64,000 bases of DNA, from NCBI GenBank assembly GCA_028641055.1, contig CM054062.1:140100682-140164681 (forward strand). Direction: 5' to 3'. This stretch comes from Alopecurus myosuroides. Its lineage: Eukaryota; Streptophyta; Magnoliopsida; Poales; Poaceae. Each line of letters begins with the position of its first letter. Position 1 is the first letter of the stretch. The notes below the pieces were generated by a model. It saw nothing but the letters and a program-made list of their open reading frames with translations, made no database searches and was not told where the DNA came from. Below, one piece after another: positions 34,130 to 44,812 of this stretch. A program made the translations under genes and the position numbers.

Positions 34130-36617
34130 ATGGCCAACTACGACGACGCCGCAGCTGCCAACGGATGGCGCTGCCGCCACCTTCACCGGAACGAGGCGTG
34201 GGCGCTGTACCGGGCGGGCTACCCGTGCCCGCCGGACATGCGCCCCCCGAGTTCCGGCGGAGGCCAGTCTCGCTGGACCCTCAGCGTGGGCGGGGTGCCC
34301 GTGCCCCGCTCCCTTCAACGGACGCGGAGTTCCGTCAGGCCATCGCCGAGGTGCGCCAAGGCCTACCGGCGGACGAGGCCGCGCGGCTCCACTGGAGGCC
34401 GCACGGCCAGGACATCTTTTGGTGGCAAGAGCTCCAGCGCCGCCGCGACGCCGACCTCGCCGCCCAGGGCAACAATGGCCCCGTCGAGGGCCGCGCCAAC
34501 AGCCACGGGCACAAGCGCTGGTGGGGAGGCCAGCACTGTTGGAACGCGTAGAGATAAACGAAAAAATTTCCTACGCGGTACTTCTAAGATCTAGCCGAGG
34601 TAGAAGGCCACGATGATTACCACTAGACGCGCGGTTGCGGATTATCGATGAAGCTCGTCGGGGCAGTGCAGTCCACGATCCGATCCAGCTGATCCGATCC
34701 CGCGAACGTCGAAGTGCTGAACCTACAGCACCTCTGCCGGTATCCACACGTACGAGGAGAAGCTCCAACGGCGGACTGCTAGGTCCGGTGCGACGGCTGG
34801 ACTGAGTGGGGCTAGGGTTCCCAACGCATGGGAGAGGACTAATGTGCCCGATCGGCAACCTGCGCCCCTCTTTATATAGCGAATGGTAATGGGCTTCACA
34901 ACACTTGTGGCCCATTCCCTCTGTGAGTCCGACTCACAAACTCAGTCCATTTCCGGTTCGGGTCCAACGCGACCAATACATGCTCCCGCTCTTAAGTGTG
35001 CGACCCTGCAGGCTCATGGCGACTTGGACACGATTGGAGTCCGACTCTCAATCGATCAATCGGTAGCGGCTCCTAGCAGAACGTGCCGACTCTGAAGTCC
35101 CATTGAGTCATGAAGACATACCTTTCAATGTGATATTCATCTTAGTCCCTTTTGCCTCACGATATACATTGTCGAACTATAGGCGATTAAATCGTCATCC
35201 CTTAAATAGTTCGACTCTCTTCTCGATCCGTGATATATGATTCATCTGACTAACTCTGTAGTCAATAGACACAGTTAACACTTAACTGAGTCGCGCATGG
35301 CCATGCTTCCTGAATCATATCACTCGAGAGGGCCCAGAGAATATCTCTCCATTCGGAGGGGCAAAATCCCATCTTGATTATCCACATCACGCAGCTTGAT
35401 TCTCATTCGACCCGAACTCTGCCTTTATAGCTGCCTCGTCACAAAGTAGCGTTTAACAGAACCTAAGTCGGTGATCCACAACTCGGATTGTGCGACAACC
35501 TCAGGTCTAAGGATTACATTGATTGAGACATGCAAATGACGACTTACTCGTTGCATCTCAATGTGGGTCAGTCCGACTTGCTAAATTCTTTAGCCAAGTC
35601 CGTGATCGTTGGAATGGCATCACCATGCCCATGACAAGTGGAACCGTGTCATCAGCCAACTCTCACATTAGTCTAGGGTGTGTGTCCATCACAACCTAAA
35701 TGACCAAGGACAATCTAGTATGAACAACATGAATACATAGTTCCACAATCGAATCACATATTCAATGACATGTATAAGATGTTCAAAACAAGGAAAAATT
35801 AATAACTTTATGAATACATTGGGAATTACATCTTACATGATTGCCTCTAGGGCATACTCCCAACAAGCACCGCACTCTCGAGTGGGTGCTGGACTACATC
35901 CACGCCGGCAACGAGCCCCGGCTGGAGATGCCGCCCCGCCAGAACCCCTTGTGGAATCCGCGGCGGATGGGCGGTGGCTCGTCGTCGGCCACGTCGTCCT
36001 CCTCCGGCGCGCAGTCCATGTCGCTCACCCCTCCTCTTCTAAACTCCGGCGCGCCAGTCCCCAGGCGCGGCGGCGGCGCCCTGCGCATCGGCGAGCCACG
36101 CCAGCGGCAGGACGCCGGCTTCGAACGCACCGTCCTCCCGAAGACGGAGGCGGACGAGGACGAGGACGACGAGGAGTGGCCCGACCTCAAGTTCGCCGAG
36201 GAGCTGTCGCGCAATACGCTCCAGCCCGTCGTCGACGACGTCACCGAGGACTGGTGCCTGCGCGACAGCACCGCCGAGGAGCTGGAGCTCCAGCGCCGCC
36301 TGCTCGCTGAGGCCGAGCAGCGCAAGGAGGCGCACGAGCAAGAGGCTACCGCCAGCGCGGCCCGCCGCCGCATTCCTCCCCCGCCGCAGACGAGGGAGAT
36401 CCCGTACGTCGTGCTCGACCCCGACTCCGACGAAGAAGCCGAGGTCCTGCGAGCCCTCGCTGTGAGCAGGTGGGGCGACTCCGGCGCGGGGACGAGCAAC
36501 ACTGGCTGCGGCGACCCCGGCCAGGGGACGAGCAGGCGCGACGGCGACGGCCCGGACGACGACGGCGACGACGTCGACTACAGCCAGGCCATCGCTGCAC
36601 GCCTAGGACTGAAGTAG
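34130..36617 (+). pseudogene. Uncharacterised GC-rich gene, split by a solo LTR
   Basis: The likely start is ATG 34130 (MANYDDAAAANG); an in-frame ATG at 34106 is an alternative. It reads through a Trp/Arg-rich N-terminus to WTLSVGGVPVP, then a one-base frameshift near 34300 leads to TDAEFRQAIAEVRQG and HGHKRWWGGQH at 34536. Removing the solo LTR and one AGCAC copy joins this in frame to RTLEWVLDYIHAGNEP at 35871. The remainder is a Ser-rich stretch, an acidic block (ADEDEDDEEW), a Glu/Arg helix and an acidic tail (YSQAIAARLGLK), with TAG 36615-36617. From memory it resembles a large family of Triticeae hypothetical proteins with VGGVP and RRWWG motifs. Function unknown. Confidence 0.6.
34537..35865 (-). 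repeat. Solo LTR, minus strand, inserted in the cargo gene
   Basis: It begins TGTTGGAACGCGTAG and ends ATACTCCCAACA, 1329 bp, with a perfect 5-bp duplication AGCAC at 34532-34536 and 35866-35870. It is the inverted counterpart of 32290-33601, with identity by eye around 90-95 percent. Its minus-strand TATA box lies near 34872. Confidence 0.85.
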
Positions 36618-36872
36618 TTTAGGTTGTTTTAGTTTAAATTTGCGTTTGTTAGTTTAAATTTGTGTCGAAAATGTATGAACTTTGCGTGAATTAATAAAAT
36701 GCGCCGAGTTTCAAATCTCGAGTTTTTTTGGGCCGAAAGTTGGGCTCGGGGGGCGACTGGGAAGCCTGCCCCCCCCCAGGTTCCAGATTAGCGCCGTTTG
36801 GCGCCGCGGCGGCCCCAAACGGCGGTGTTTTGGGCCCTGGGGGGGGGGGCGCAACGGCCGGAGATGCCCTAA

Positions 36873-37085
36873 GGGAAAGACGTCCTTGGCCTAATTTCAC
36901 ACGAGTTAAATTTCCGTTTATGCGCCAATAGCTCCCGCCACCGGGTCAAAAATTTTACACACGCGCTCTTTTAGACAACGAATACACGGAACAACCCATA
37001 TATCTGTATCTAGAATAAATTTTTGCAACACCTATACAAAAGGTTGTAAGTCAAGCATTGTTGTACGTGAGTTGTTCTTGTAGTG
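36873..37085. other. CACTA right end with subterminal repeats
   Basis: GGTTGTAAGTC, ATTGTTGTACG and GTTGTTC precede the terminal CTTGTAGTG. There is no coding sequence. Confidence 0.7.
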
Positions 37086-37088
37086 TAC

Positions 37089-37134
37089 TATCGCTCCTGT
37101 TGCTACCACGAGCAAGACCCTAACATCAACCAAG
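37089..37134 (+). other. Putative internal exon of the Tekay LTR mini-gene, 3' half
   Basis: It reads YRSCCYHEQDPNINQ plus one base and ends CAACCAAG. The next bases are GAAAGC where a donor GTAAGC would be expected, so this copy's donor is probably mutated. Confidence 0.4.
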
Positions 37135-38346
37135 GAAAGCCATCCTAAAGCTTGCTGTTATACTACTTATCATTATCTATCATGCATATTCTACTTCTGA
37201 AGTTTTTTTAAAAAACTTGATTACCAAAACTATTTTTGAGTGGATATTATTACTATTAATATTATATATGTATCTATCACATTGCCATTAGTCAACTTGG
37301 TGTTTCCAAGCCTTTAGCCACCATATGGTATATAAATACCAACAAAGATAATAATCTTGAGTCCCTAAGTGGACACTTTAAAAATGTGCTTTTGCAAACA
37401 AATGTTCTTATAAAAAGTCACGGTGGAAAGGCGGGACCTTATTCACCGGGGGAGGCAAAAGAGGATTGTTTTCAAAATGTTTACAAAAGACACATAACCT
37501 AGTATTCGCTGGAAAACCAAGAAGTACTACCACTCTACCTCAATATGGGTACGAGGCCTATCTAGAAACTTGTTCGGGTTAGTGTGTGCTCTATCCCAAT
37601 ATGCTATAGAGAGGATGATTCTCTGAACCGAAGTGTCGCCAGGAGGGAGTAACGGGACATGTAAATTGAGGGATTAAGTTACCCCCCGGATGCGACAGTT
37701 GGGTCTCCTGTCGTGGCGGGGTGGGACCTGATGCCGGGGAGATTACACCCAACTGAAGGGATAAGCATATACTAGTTTGATCAGACTGGATAGTTAGGAT
37801 CATTTATCTGATGCTTGCAAATCGCGGTGTCGATCCATGGGTGGTTCATGGCAGATAATTGGATCTTATAGTTTGTGTACACCTCTGCAGAGTAAAACTA
37901 TTCTGAATAGCCAAGCCCTCGGATATGGGCAGTGGAATGTCCATGTAGCTAGCATTGTGTCAGTTTTCAAAAGGATGTTTTGGAGAAAAAGGATTTGTAC
38001 CATGGAGGTACCGATGAAGACAAGATGGAGTTATCTACAAGAAATTTTGCAAAGAGAAAATTTTCTTTTATAAAACAAGTTTTATAGAACCTCTTGTACA
38101 TGCGATATCTACAAGAGAAAGAAAACTATATTATTTTCTTTTGAAGTATCTTCTTCAACAAAGATATAGAGATGTTAAAGCAACCATGATGTTATCTTAC
38201 ATACACCATGGATAGGGAGCCCTATGTATAGCCTACCTATCCAACATATAGGCATGCTTGCATTATGTAAGTTTATAAAGGATGTCTTGCAGAGTACATT
38301 CAAATGTACTCATATTGGTTTCGTCCCTGGCTATTTACTTGGTCAG

Positions 38347-38453
38347 ACTTTGAGGAACCGCCGAACGAGGACGAGTACGAGGTGGAGTATTTTACTGACG
38401 ACTATGCGAATTTGGCCCGGCTCCCGGTCAGCAGCCTGTTGGTGAAGGCGTGA
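38347..38453 (+). other. Putative terminal exon of the Tekay LTR mini-gene
   Basis: It follows a pyrimidine-rich stretch and TTGGTCAG. AC plus 35 codons including TGA (38451-38453) follow, very acidic at first (FEEPPNEDEYEVEYFTDD). The phase-1 junction forms an Asp codon, as in the 4.4-kb LTR. Confidence 0.45.
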
Positions 38454-38693
38454 CGTGGGCTATCTATGTTATGTGTTTGTTAAGTTTCCGCTGTGTGTTT
38501 GTGAGACATTTGCCTGCCCTGCGTGGCAGTTGTTAAGACTTGGTCATGTGACGATTGCTTGTAAGACTCTATTATTCGTGTAGTGGATAATGTATCTATG
38601 TACCAACTTAGTATGTTGTTCACGACTGAATTCCTGGGATCGTGAATGTACGCATATGACGGGTTCTGGACCATCCGATTTGGGGCCTCTACA

Positions 38694-39967
38694 ATAGGTT
38701 CACTAGTGGTGTCTCTCCAAAGAAAACAAACATGCCGAGTGAACAAATTACAGCTGGGCAATTGGCAAATCATTAATGTATAACAATACGATTATGACGA
38801 GATATAGTTCACAGGTTCTAACATTGTATGAATCACGTCAAGGCATATGAACCGCTATCCAGCATGCATCCATATCTAGAAGTCCATCTCAAGAAAGCTA
38901 TCCAGCAAATATCCCTGGTTTGAAGTTGCAGCAACGAAGTGATTGCTTTGTATGCAACAGTCAAATGCACTAAAACAATACATAATGTAAGCAGTGGTTC
39001 TCATATGTAGATAAGAGCACCGATATTTTCTCCCTAGTAGAAACAACACATTCCCCGTCTGTCACGTTTCTGTCACTCGAGCACAGATGTAAGGAGGGAA
39101 TGGACCCACTATCTAGCATATAAACCCTCTTTTGGAGGTGAAAACAACTACCTGGCCAAGATAATCATAAAAACCAGAGAGCATTGCAATACAACATTAA
39201 AACTCTCTACAAATATAAGTGAAGCATCTCAGATTGACATGACCAAAATAATCGTAATATCATGGTTCATCGGATCCCAGCAAATACAACATGCACAATT
39301 ACATAACGGTGGTCTCGATCATGTGAGGCAGCTCATGAGACTCTAAACATGGAGGCATAAGGGAGAGAATAACCATCTAGCTACTTTTATGGACCCGTAG
39401 TCCCGAGATGAACTACTCACGCATATTTCTGGAGGCGGCCATTATGATGAATAGGCCTCCGATGATGATTCCCCCTCCGGCAGGGTGCCGGAACAGGGTT
39501 GCAGATGCCCTAGATTGGACTTTCAAGATGAAGACACCTCTTTGTATGTTTCGTGGACAATAACTCCGTCCCCAAACGTTTTACGGTTAGGGGCAATTTA
39601 TAGGCAAAGAGGTGACGAGAGGCGGTGGCCGGGCAGCCAGGGGCCCACCAGGGTGGGGCGGCGCATGGCACCCCCTGAGGGCCACCTGGCCCCTCTCCTG
39701 CTCTTCTTTGGACGCTGTCTTCATTCTGGGTAAAAAAATGATCTCCATGGATTTTCAGCCCTTTCCGGGAATATTTTTGTAAGAACTTCTCTGAAATACA
39801 AAAACAGCAAAAGATAGCAACTGTCCTAGGGCATCTCGTTAGTAGGTTAGTCAATGAAAACGTCTAGAAAGCGAAGGAAAATATGAGAAAACATGTGGGA
39901 AATAAAAGGTATTGGATAGAAAACAAGCATGGAGCATCAAAAATTATAGATACGTTTGCAACGTATC
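38694..39967 (-). repeat. Athila-like gypsy LTR, cut by the Tekay insertion
   Basis: On minus it begins TGATACGTTGCAAACGTATC at 39967. It has a TATA box (CCTATAAATTG) near 39600 and the GCACCCTGCCGGAGGGGG stretch near 39470-39490 that I recall from abundant Triticeae LTRs. It runs to CACTAGTGAACCTAT at 38694, beyond which the Tekay-like LTR begins, so the rest of this LTR lies left of the window. Whether it is solo or part of a full element is not visible. Confidence 0.65.
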
Positions 39968-40770
39968 AATATCCACTTTCTAAGTCCGAACTCTGGTCGT
40001 TATTCTCTTCCTCGCAACCGTGAAAGCTCTCTTCGGGTTCCTAAGAGGTGCACCGATGTTTGTTGCATTTATAAGATACCTTTGAGTCGAGAATTACCCG
40101 TTGTATGTTCTGGTCAAACTGCTTGTCCGCGTCAGAAGGGGTGGAGTGGATGTGCTTCACCCCACATAAACCCCGACGCGCGTGCACGGTACCCATCACC
40201 GGACCCCACTCCGTAGGTGGATCCGTCGAGAAGACGCTAGCACGGGCGTACGCCTGTTGCCACTCGACTGCCTCCTACCATTAGGAGGGGGTTTGCTATA
40301 AGGGAGAGTCCATATGGCGGTGGCGTGACCCGAACGGTTGGACCGAACGACTGGCCGAGCGGAATCCGCATTCGCCAGGTGGAGTGGCGGGAGCAGAGCG
40401 AGCTCGACCAGTAAGGAGTTGGCCCATGGGAGAGTGACCCGAGTGGCTGTATAGAGCCCTAAATTTTTGAGGACCCAAATTTTCTAATATTCATTACATA
40501 GGAATAGACCTGGACCCACACGAGTACGGGCCGTGGAGCTGCACATGTCACAAAATATTACACCAACCCATTTTTTTGCTAGAGCTTAGGCTTGGCAGCC
40601 CATCACACCGCTCGGGGCCACCTAACTTGCGCCCAGATGATGTACTCCTCCGGGATAATAATAGGTATGTTCCCCTAAAAAATTTATGTGAGTGGCGAGT
40701 GGAGGGATTCAAACTCCAAAAGTCCGGTCATGTGATTGAGGCGTCGCTCACTACCAGCACCGTGACCAAC
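39968..40770. other. Unassigned sequence
   Basis: It is moderately GC-rich with no convincing ORF or element boundary. A short open stretch (39968-40216) shows no motif I recognise. Confidence 0.4.
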
Positions 40771-40905
40771 TACTCCCTCTATATCAGAATGTAAGATGTT
40801 TTAACGTTTTCTATACTTCACGTATGCAATTGTGTTTTAGTGTAAGATGTACATGAATCTACAAACTAAAACGCGTCTAGATATAGAAAAAACTAAAACA
40901 TACGA
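40770..40905 (+). repeat. Truncated Stowaway-like MITE
   Basis: It starts CTACTCCCTCTATATCAGAATG, resembling Stowaway ends (CTCCCTCCGT...). It continues with the usual AAGATGTTTTAACG and CTAAAACGCGTCTAGATATAG-like core, but the right inverted terminus is missing. Confidence 0.45.
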
Positions 40906-41287
40906 ACCAGCTTACCAGTGAACCAATAGGATGGCCGGTTTAGTCACGAGTCTATTTTATTTAAGCGAGCCTCACCGGTCAATTGATTAGGCCACCAATT
41001 TAATAAAACCAAGAACCAAGTCGCCAGGTATCATTTCATGGACAATCATCATCTCAGCCCCCTCCCCGCGACGCTCATGCGATCACCACTGAGGGAAACC
41101 TAGTGCCTCCTCCATCCAGTTCCCTCCGTCTCCTCACTGTCCCCTCGCCGCCGGACGGCACGGCCAAGCGAAGCCCGCGTGACACTACAAACATCGATCC
41201 TTCTCCTCCCTCCCGCAAGGACCAAGGGCAGGGCGGCTCTCCATGGCTGGGATGTTGGGCATGTGGTGGTCACCGGCGAAGCAGGAA
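40906..41287. other. Unassigned sequence before the tandem duplication
   Basis: This is mixed AT-rich then GC-rich DNA with nothing I can name. Confidence 0.3.
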
Positions 41288-42172
41288 CGTGGTGCTTTGG
41301 CATTGTTGTGGTGGCAGATGGCGCACGACTACGAACTAGGATGGTGGGCCTTGGCGTCCTCTTCCGTTACCTTGTGCATCAGTCCGGGTGAAGCGAGCTC
41401 GGCCGGACGGCTTTCGACGCGACTCATGCAACCGCTTGCTAGCGGCGGCGGTGGAAGGTTACCGACTGCTGCACCCTTGTTGTGATAACGTGGTGCCTAG
41501 AGCTTTTCGGTCCCGATCTAGGCCTGGTGTGATCATGCTGCCATGTCCGGTTGGCTGTTGCACCCTAGGATTTCTCCTCCGATCTGTTGGCCTCACGGTG
41601 TTCTGGTCCTCGTGCCATGGGCTAAAGTTCGTAGATGTCGGAGCGACGACCCCTAGTGGCGGGTCACATGGGTATCTCTTAGGCGAGCACCATGGCATTG
41701 GTGCTGGCTGTGTATTTTGGTTGTGTGGGACGTGGTGCTTTGGCATTGTTGTGGTGGCAGATGGCGCACGACTACAAACTAGGATGGTGGGCCTTGGCGT
41801 CCTCTTCCGTTACCTTGTGCATCAGTCCGGGTGAAGCGAGCTCGGCCGGACGGCTTTCGACGCGACTCATGCAACCGCTTGCTAGCGGCGGCGGTGGAAG
41901 GTTACCGACTGCTGCACCCTTGTTGTGATAACGTGGTGCCTAGAGCTTTTCGGTCCCGATCTAGGCCTGGTGTGATCATGCTGCCATGTCCGGTTGGCTG
42001 TTGCACCCTAGGATTTCTCCTCCGATCTGTTGGCCTCACGGTGTTCTGGTCCTCGTGCCATGGGCTAAAGTTCGTAGATGTCGGAGCGACGACCCCTAGT
42101 GGCGGGTCACATGGGTATCTCTTAGGCGAGCACCATGGCAGTGGTGCTGGCTGTGTATTTTGGTTGTGTGGG
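41288..42172 (+). repeat. 443-bp direct tandem duplication, two near-identical copies
   Basis: CGTGGTGCTTTGGCATTG starts at 41288 and again at 41731. The two units differ at very few positions (for example TACGAAC versus TACAAAC, and GCATTGG versus GCAGTGG). The unit is GC-rich and transcribable-looking, but 443 is not a multiple of three, so the overlapping open frames are probably not a protein repeat. Its source element is unknown. Confidence 0.85.
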
Positions 42173-42339
42173 CAGCAATGGATGTAGCGGCGGGTGGCTC
42201 CGGCGCGGTCTTCTGGCGGTACCTAGATCTATAGTTGGATCTCTCCTATTGTCATGTTCTCCCTTCGGCTCTCTTCGTATCACGAGGGATTTACCGAGCG
42301 AAAGCTCCGTGCTTCAGCACAGATGGCGAGGACACCTGT

Positions 42340-42839
42340 AGGTGTCGATGAAGAGGGGATGCCCAATAGGCGCCCGCGATTGGTATACCAGGTGCGGCCC
42401 AACTACGAGGGCCTTTGAGAAGGCCCATAGAGCATCGGGTCTAGGGCCCATCAACGGAAACGGGTAGAAGACCAGCTCGGACAAGACTTGCCTTGCGAGT
42501 CAAGGATAGATTGGAAACCTACTATGGCTGGATCCTTTTCATGTACGAACTCCTAGGACCCGACCTCCTATATAAAGGCTAGGATGGGTCATAGCTAACC
42601 CTAGAATATCACCTTACGCTAGACCATATTCTGAGCTGCAACCCTTGTAATCGAGATCAACTCGCCGCGATATAAGAAGACATGAGGGAAGTAGTGGTTT
42701 TAACTTCTCGAAGGGCCCTGAACCTGGGTAAATCGTGCCCCCCCCGTGTCCTATCAAACTGATTACTCCACCATCGTTATTTTCCTTTACGAAACCCTAT
42801 CTCAACAAGCATAGGATATGCCGTGGTAACCCCACGACA
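42340..42839 (+). repeat. Gypsy LTR-like fragment
   Basis: A TATA box (CCTATATAAAGG, 42568-42579) and a downstream run (CTGAACCTGGGTAAATCGTG near 42719) are typical of the 3' half of several Triticeae gypsy LTRs. It seems to end near CCCCACGACA. No target duplication or primer site was found, so this is a guess at family level. Confidence 0.4.
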
Positions 42840-44635
42840 GCCGATTTCCTCTTGACAATGTTGTCGAGGTGATCTTTCTCGTGCTAGGGTTCCGGATGAA
42901 AACCCATGCCCTTTTTGGCTCGATGGAGGTGGCGCTTTGTGCCGTTTCCCTCTTGGGGGCGCTATCGTGGAGTTCACACTAGTATAGAACGAATTTATAG
43001 ACAGGGGTGAAAACCTCATGGGCAGCAGAAAAAGGCTATCTGTCCCGAGCCCAGTCACTGATGTGAAGCCTCAACGACGACTGGCTTTGTGAACTAATCC
43101 ATGATATATATATGGGTGTGTGGCGTTTCTATGTGTGGCTGTATAAACTTACCGTAGGAGTGCATCAAAAGGGAAATTTCATATAGCCCATGGAGGATGA
43201 CATCAACTGGTGATCGTCATCAAGATAATGGTCAAGTCAATATGTGCTAAGATAGGCTTTCCTGTATTGGTTTATGTGGGTACAATTTGTAAGTCTTCAC
43301 CCAAGCAATGTGTAATCAAGAAAGGTGGTCCAAATTGAGGTGATCAAGATCGTCATCATCTATCTCAAGTGGATATCACAAGGTAAAGGTATGAACTTGA
43401 TAGGGTGTCTAATTTACCGGTTTCATTATGTTAGTTGGGAAACTGGGTTTTAGGATAGATCCCGTACTATCAAGAGGGGCTCTCAAAATAGTAACTTGAA
43501 CGTATCATTCGTAGAGAGCTCTAACCTTCAAATATTTGGCATGAACTTTCTTAGTTCTTATTTTGCCTTAATCTATGTGAGGTTTCCGTTCTTATCGTGA
43601 TCTTCGTGACAAGCCCAAGTTCATCAAACAGGGATTTCATATCAATAACTTGTTGGGTTTTTTTGTTGGAGCTTTTGCCGGTTTCAGTGTTATAGAGAGG
43701 TCTAACCTTTCCCCATTTGTAGAGCTCTCTATCACGAATCCTACGAGTCAAAGATCATTTGAACAAAGTCCGGAGGCAAAATTTATCATCATTTTCGTTT
43801 AGGCATTTCTGCGGTTTTTTGGCCAGCGGTAGTACCATACGGTACCACCCAATACAGTACCGAACTCGCCCAGAAACTTCTGGAGCGGTATTACCGCAGG
43901 CCCAAGCGGTAATACTACCCCTAGACGAGTTTTGTCCATAATGTTTGGATTTGCGGCACCTATTTAAGGGGGCCTTCTTCCCCAATGGTCCGAACTTTTG
44001 ACCTTGTTTTTTCTCCTCTACTGTTGACCCTCTTGAGCTTGTCCAACTCTGGATCCCTCTAATGATTCTTATTCATCTTGAAGGAAAAGAGAGAGGATAT
44101 CTAGATCTACAATTCCACCAACCAATATCATCTCTTGGTGTGGGAAACCTATTGGATCAACATCTTCGAATTCATTATTTGATTTCCTTGTTCTTCCTCC
44201 CATATATCGCCATAGCATTAATTGCTTTGGTGGTATTTGAGACTGAAGGACTTGTAACACTTTGTGTGTTCTTGCCATTGCATTAGGTGCATCGATTTGA
44301 GTTCTCCATGGTGATTTGTGGAAGTGAAAGTTTGTGAGCTTGCTACTCCTGGGTGCATTGTGCACCCAATATGGTTGGTGCTCGGAGCATCACCTTGGTG
44401 CAAGAAGTTTCAGCAGTTTGTTGGGAGTCTCCGATTAAGTTGTGGAGTTGTGCCTCAACCTTATGTATAGTTTTGGTCAATGCCTTCAAGTAGACTTTGT
44501 AGTGTATTGAGATTTTCTTGCGGCAAGAGGCTGAAGGAGAATAACGCGAGCACAACCCTATGTTGGAGTGTCTTGTTGGCTCCACACCTCTCCAACAAAG
44601 ACATACATTCATTATGGAAGGTACTTTGGGAATTA
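42840..44635. other. Unassigned sequence
   Basis: No coding sequence. Around 43825-43915 there are repeated GGTA(G/T)TACC-type words (GCGGTAGTACC, ACGGTACC, GCGGTATTACCGC, GCGGTAATACTACC) that recall low-complexity stretches in Triticeae transposons. Confidence 0.4.
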
Positions 44636-44643
44636 CTTCATCG

Positions 44644-44812
44644 CAGAGGCAGAGCCACGCCTGGTGCTACCGGTGCTGTAGTACCGGCCCATCAATGTTA
44701 TACGCTGGAACAACTATGTGACATCTAGCTCTCAAGTAGGAAAATCACACTAGCCCAGCACTACCTAGCCCTTCTCAGCACCGCTCTGTGATTGTTTCTG
44801 GCTCCGCCACTG
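44644..44812. mobile_element. hAT-type MITE, 169 bp
   Basis: The ends are CAGAGGCAGAGCC and, inverted, CAGTGGCGGAGCC, the classical grass hAT terminus. A perfect 8-bp target duplication CTTCATCG lies at 44636-44643 and 44813-44820. It has no coding capacity. Confidence 0.85.

Larger units (their letters stand above)
33611..36869. mobile_element. PIF/Harbinger-like TIR element carrying a non-transposase gene
   Basis: The left end is GGGCATCTCCAGTCG at 33611. The right end, on minus from 36869, is GGGCATCTCCGGCCG. The 3-bp flanks are CAA (33608-33610) and TAA (36870-36872), close to the TWA duplication of PIF/Harbinger. Excluding the nested solo LTR the element is about 1.9 kb and is filled by one GC-rich gene. 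No DDE transposase is present. Its first ten bases match the ends of the element at 61328-63780 apart from one A/G difference, so both probably used the same kind of transposase. Confidence 0.65.
11502..37085. mobile_element. CACTA (En/Spm-type) DNA transposon, multiply invaded
   Basis: The left end is CACTACAACAAGACTCCC at 11502. The right end, read on the minus strand from 37085, is CACTACAAGAACAACTCACG. The 3-bp target duplication TAC is at 11499-11501 and 37086-37088, and joining the flanks restores the reading frame of the LTR exon it interrupts. Both ends carry short subterminal repeats built on GTTGTA/ACAACG and GTTACCAACG. After removing nested insertions, only about 3.7 kb of CACTA DNA remains (11502-14015, 31363-32289, 36873-37085). 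I see no transposase, so this is probably a non-autonomous copy. Its own transcriptional strand is not determined. Confidence 0.85.
4456..38693 (+). mobile_element. Tekay/Del-like Ty3/gypsy chromovirus, 5' part missing, split by a CACTA element
   Basis: The order is accessory coiled-coil ORF, gag with a CCHC knuckle, aspartic protease, reverse transcriptase, RNase H, integrase and a C-terminal chromodomain-like segment, then polypurine tract and 3' LTR. That is the chromovirus order, and the terminal region (a WTNHSEEEASWE motif) fits the Tekay/Del lineage. The 5' LTR is outside the window, beyond the Athila-like insertion that ends at 4455. The 3' LTR is split by the CACTA transposon 11502-37085. 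Several stops and frameshifts make it non-autonomous. It appears inserted in a minus-strand Athila-like LTR, with ATAGG at 38694-38698 as the predicted right target duplication. Confidence 0.7.
37086..38693 (+). repeat. 3' LTR of the Tekay-like element, second part
   Basis: TAC 37086-37088 is the CACTA target duplication. From 37089 the LTR resumes in the frame of the acidic exon and ends CTCTACA at 38693, where sequence of a minus-strand Athila-like LTR begins. The end is set by that change and by the CA terminus, so it could be off by a few bases. Confidence 0.6.

Noticed and set aside
33540..34551. Long plus-strand frames across the left TIR and 5' region of the cargo gene
   Set aside because: They run through TIR and untranslated GC-rich sequence. 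Only the part from about 34300 in one of them belongs to the gene frame.
32290..35865. A large inverted repeat that could be one transposon's long TIRs
   Set aside because: Each arm has its own, different 5-bp duplication, so they are two solo LTRs.
41103..42341. Protein with internal repeats encoded by the tandem duplication
   Set aside because: The 443-bp unit is not a multiple of three, so the frame changes between copies, and no domain is recognisable.
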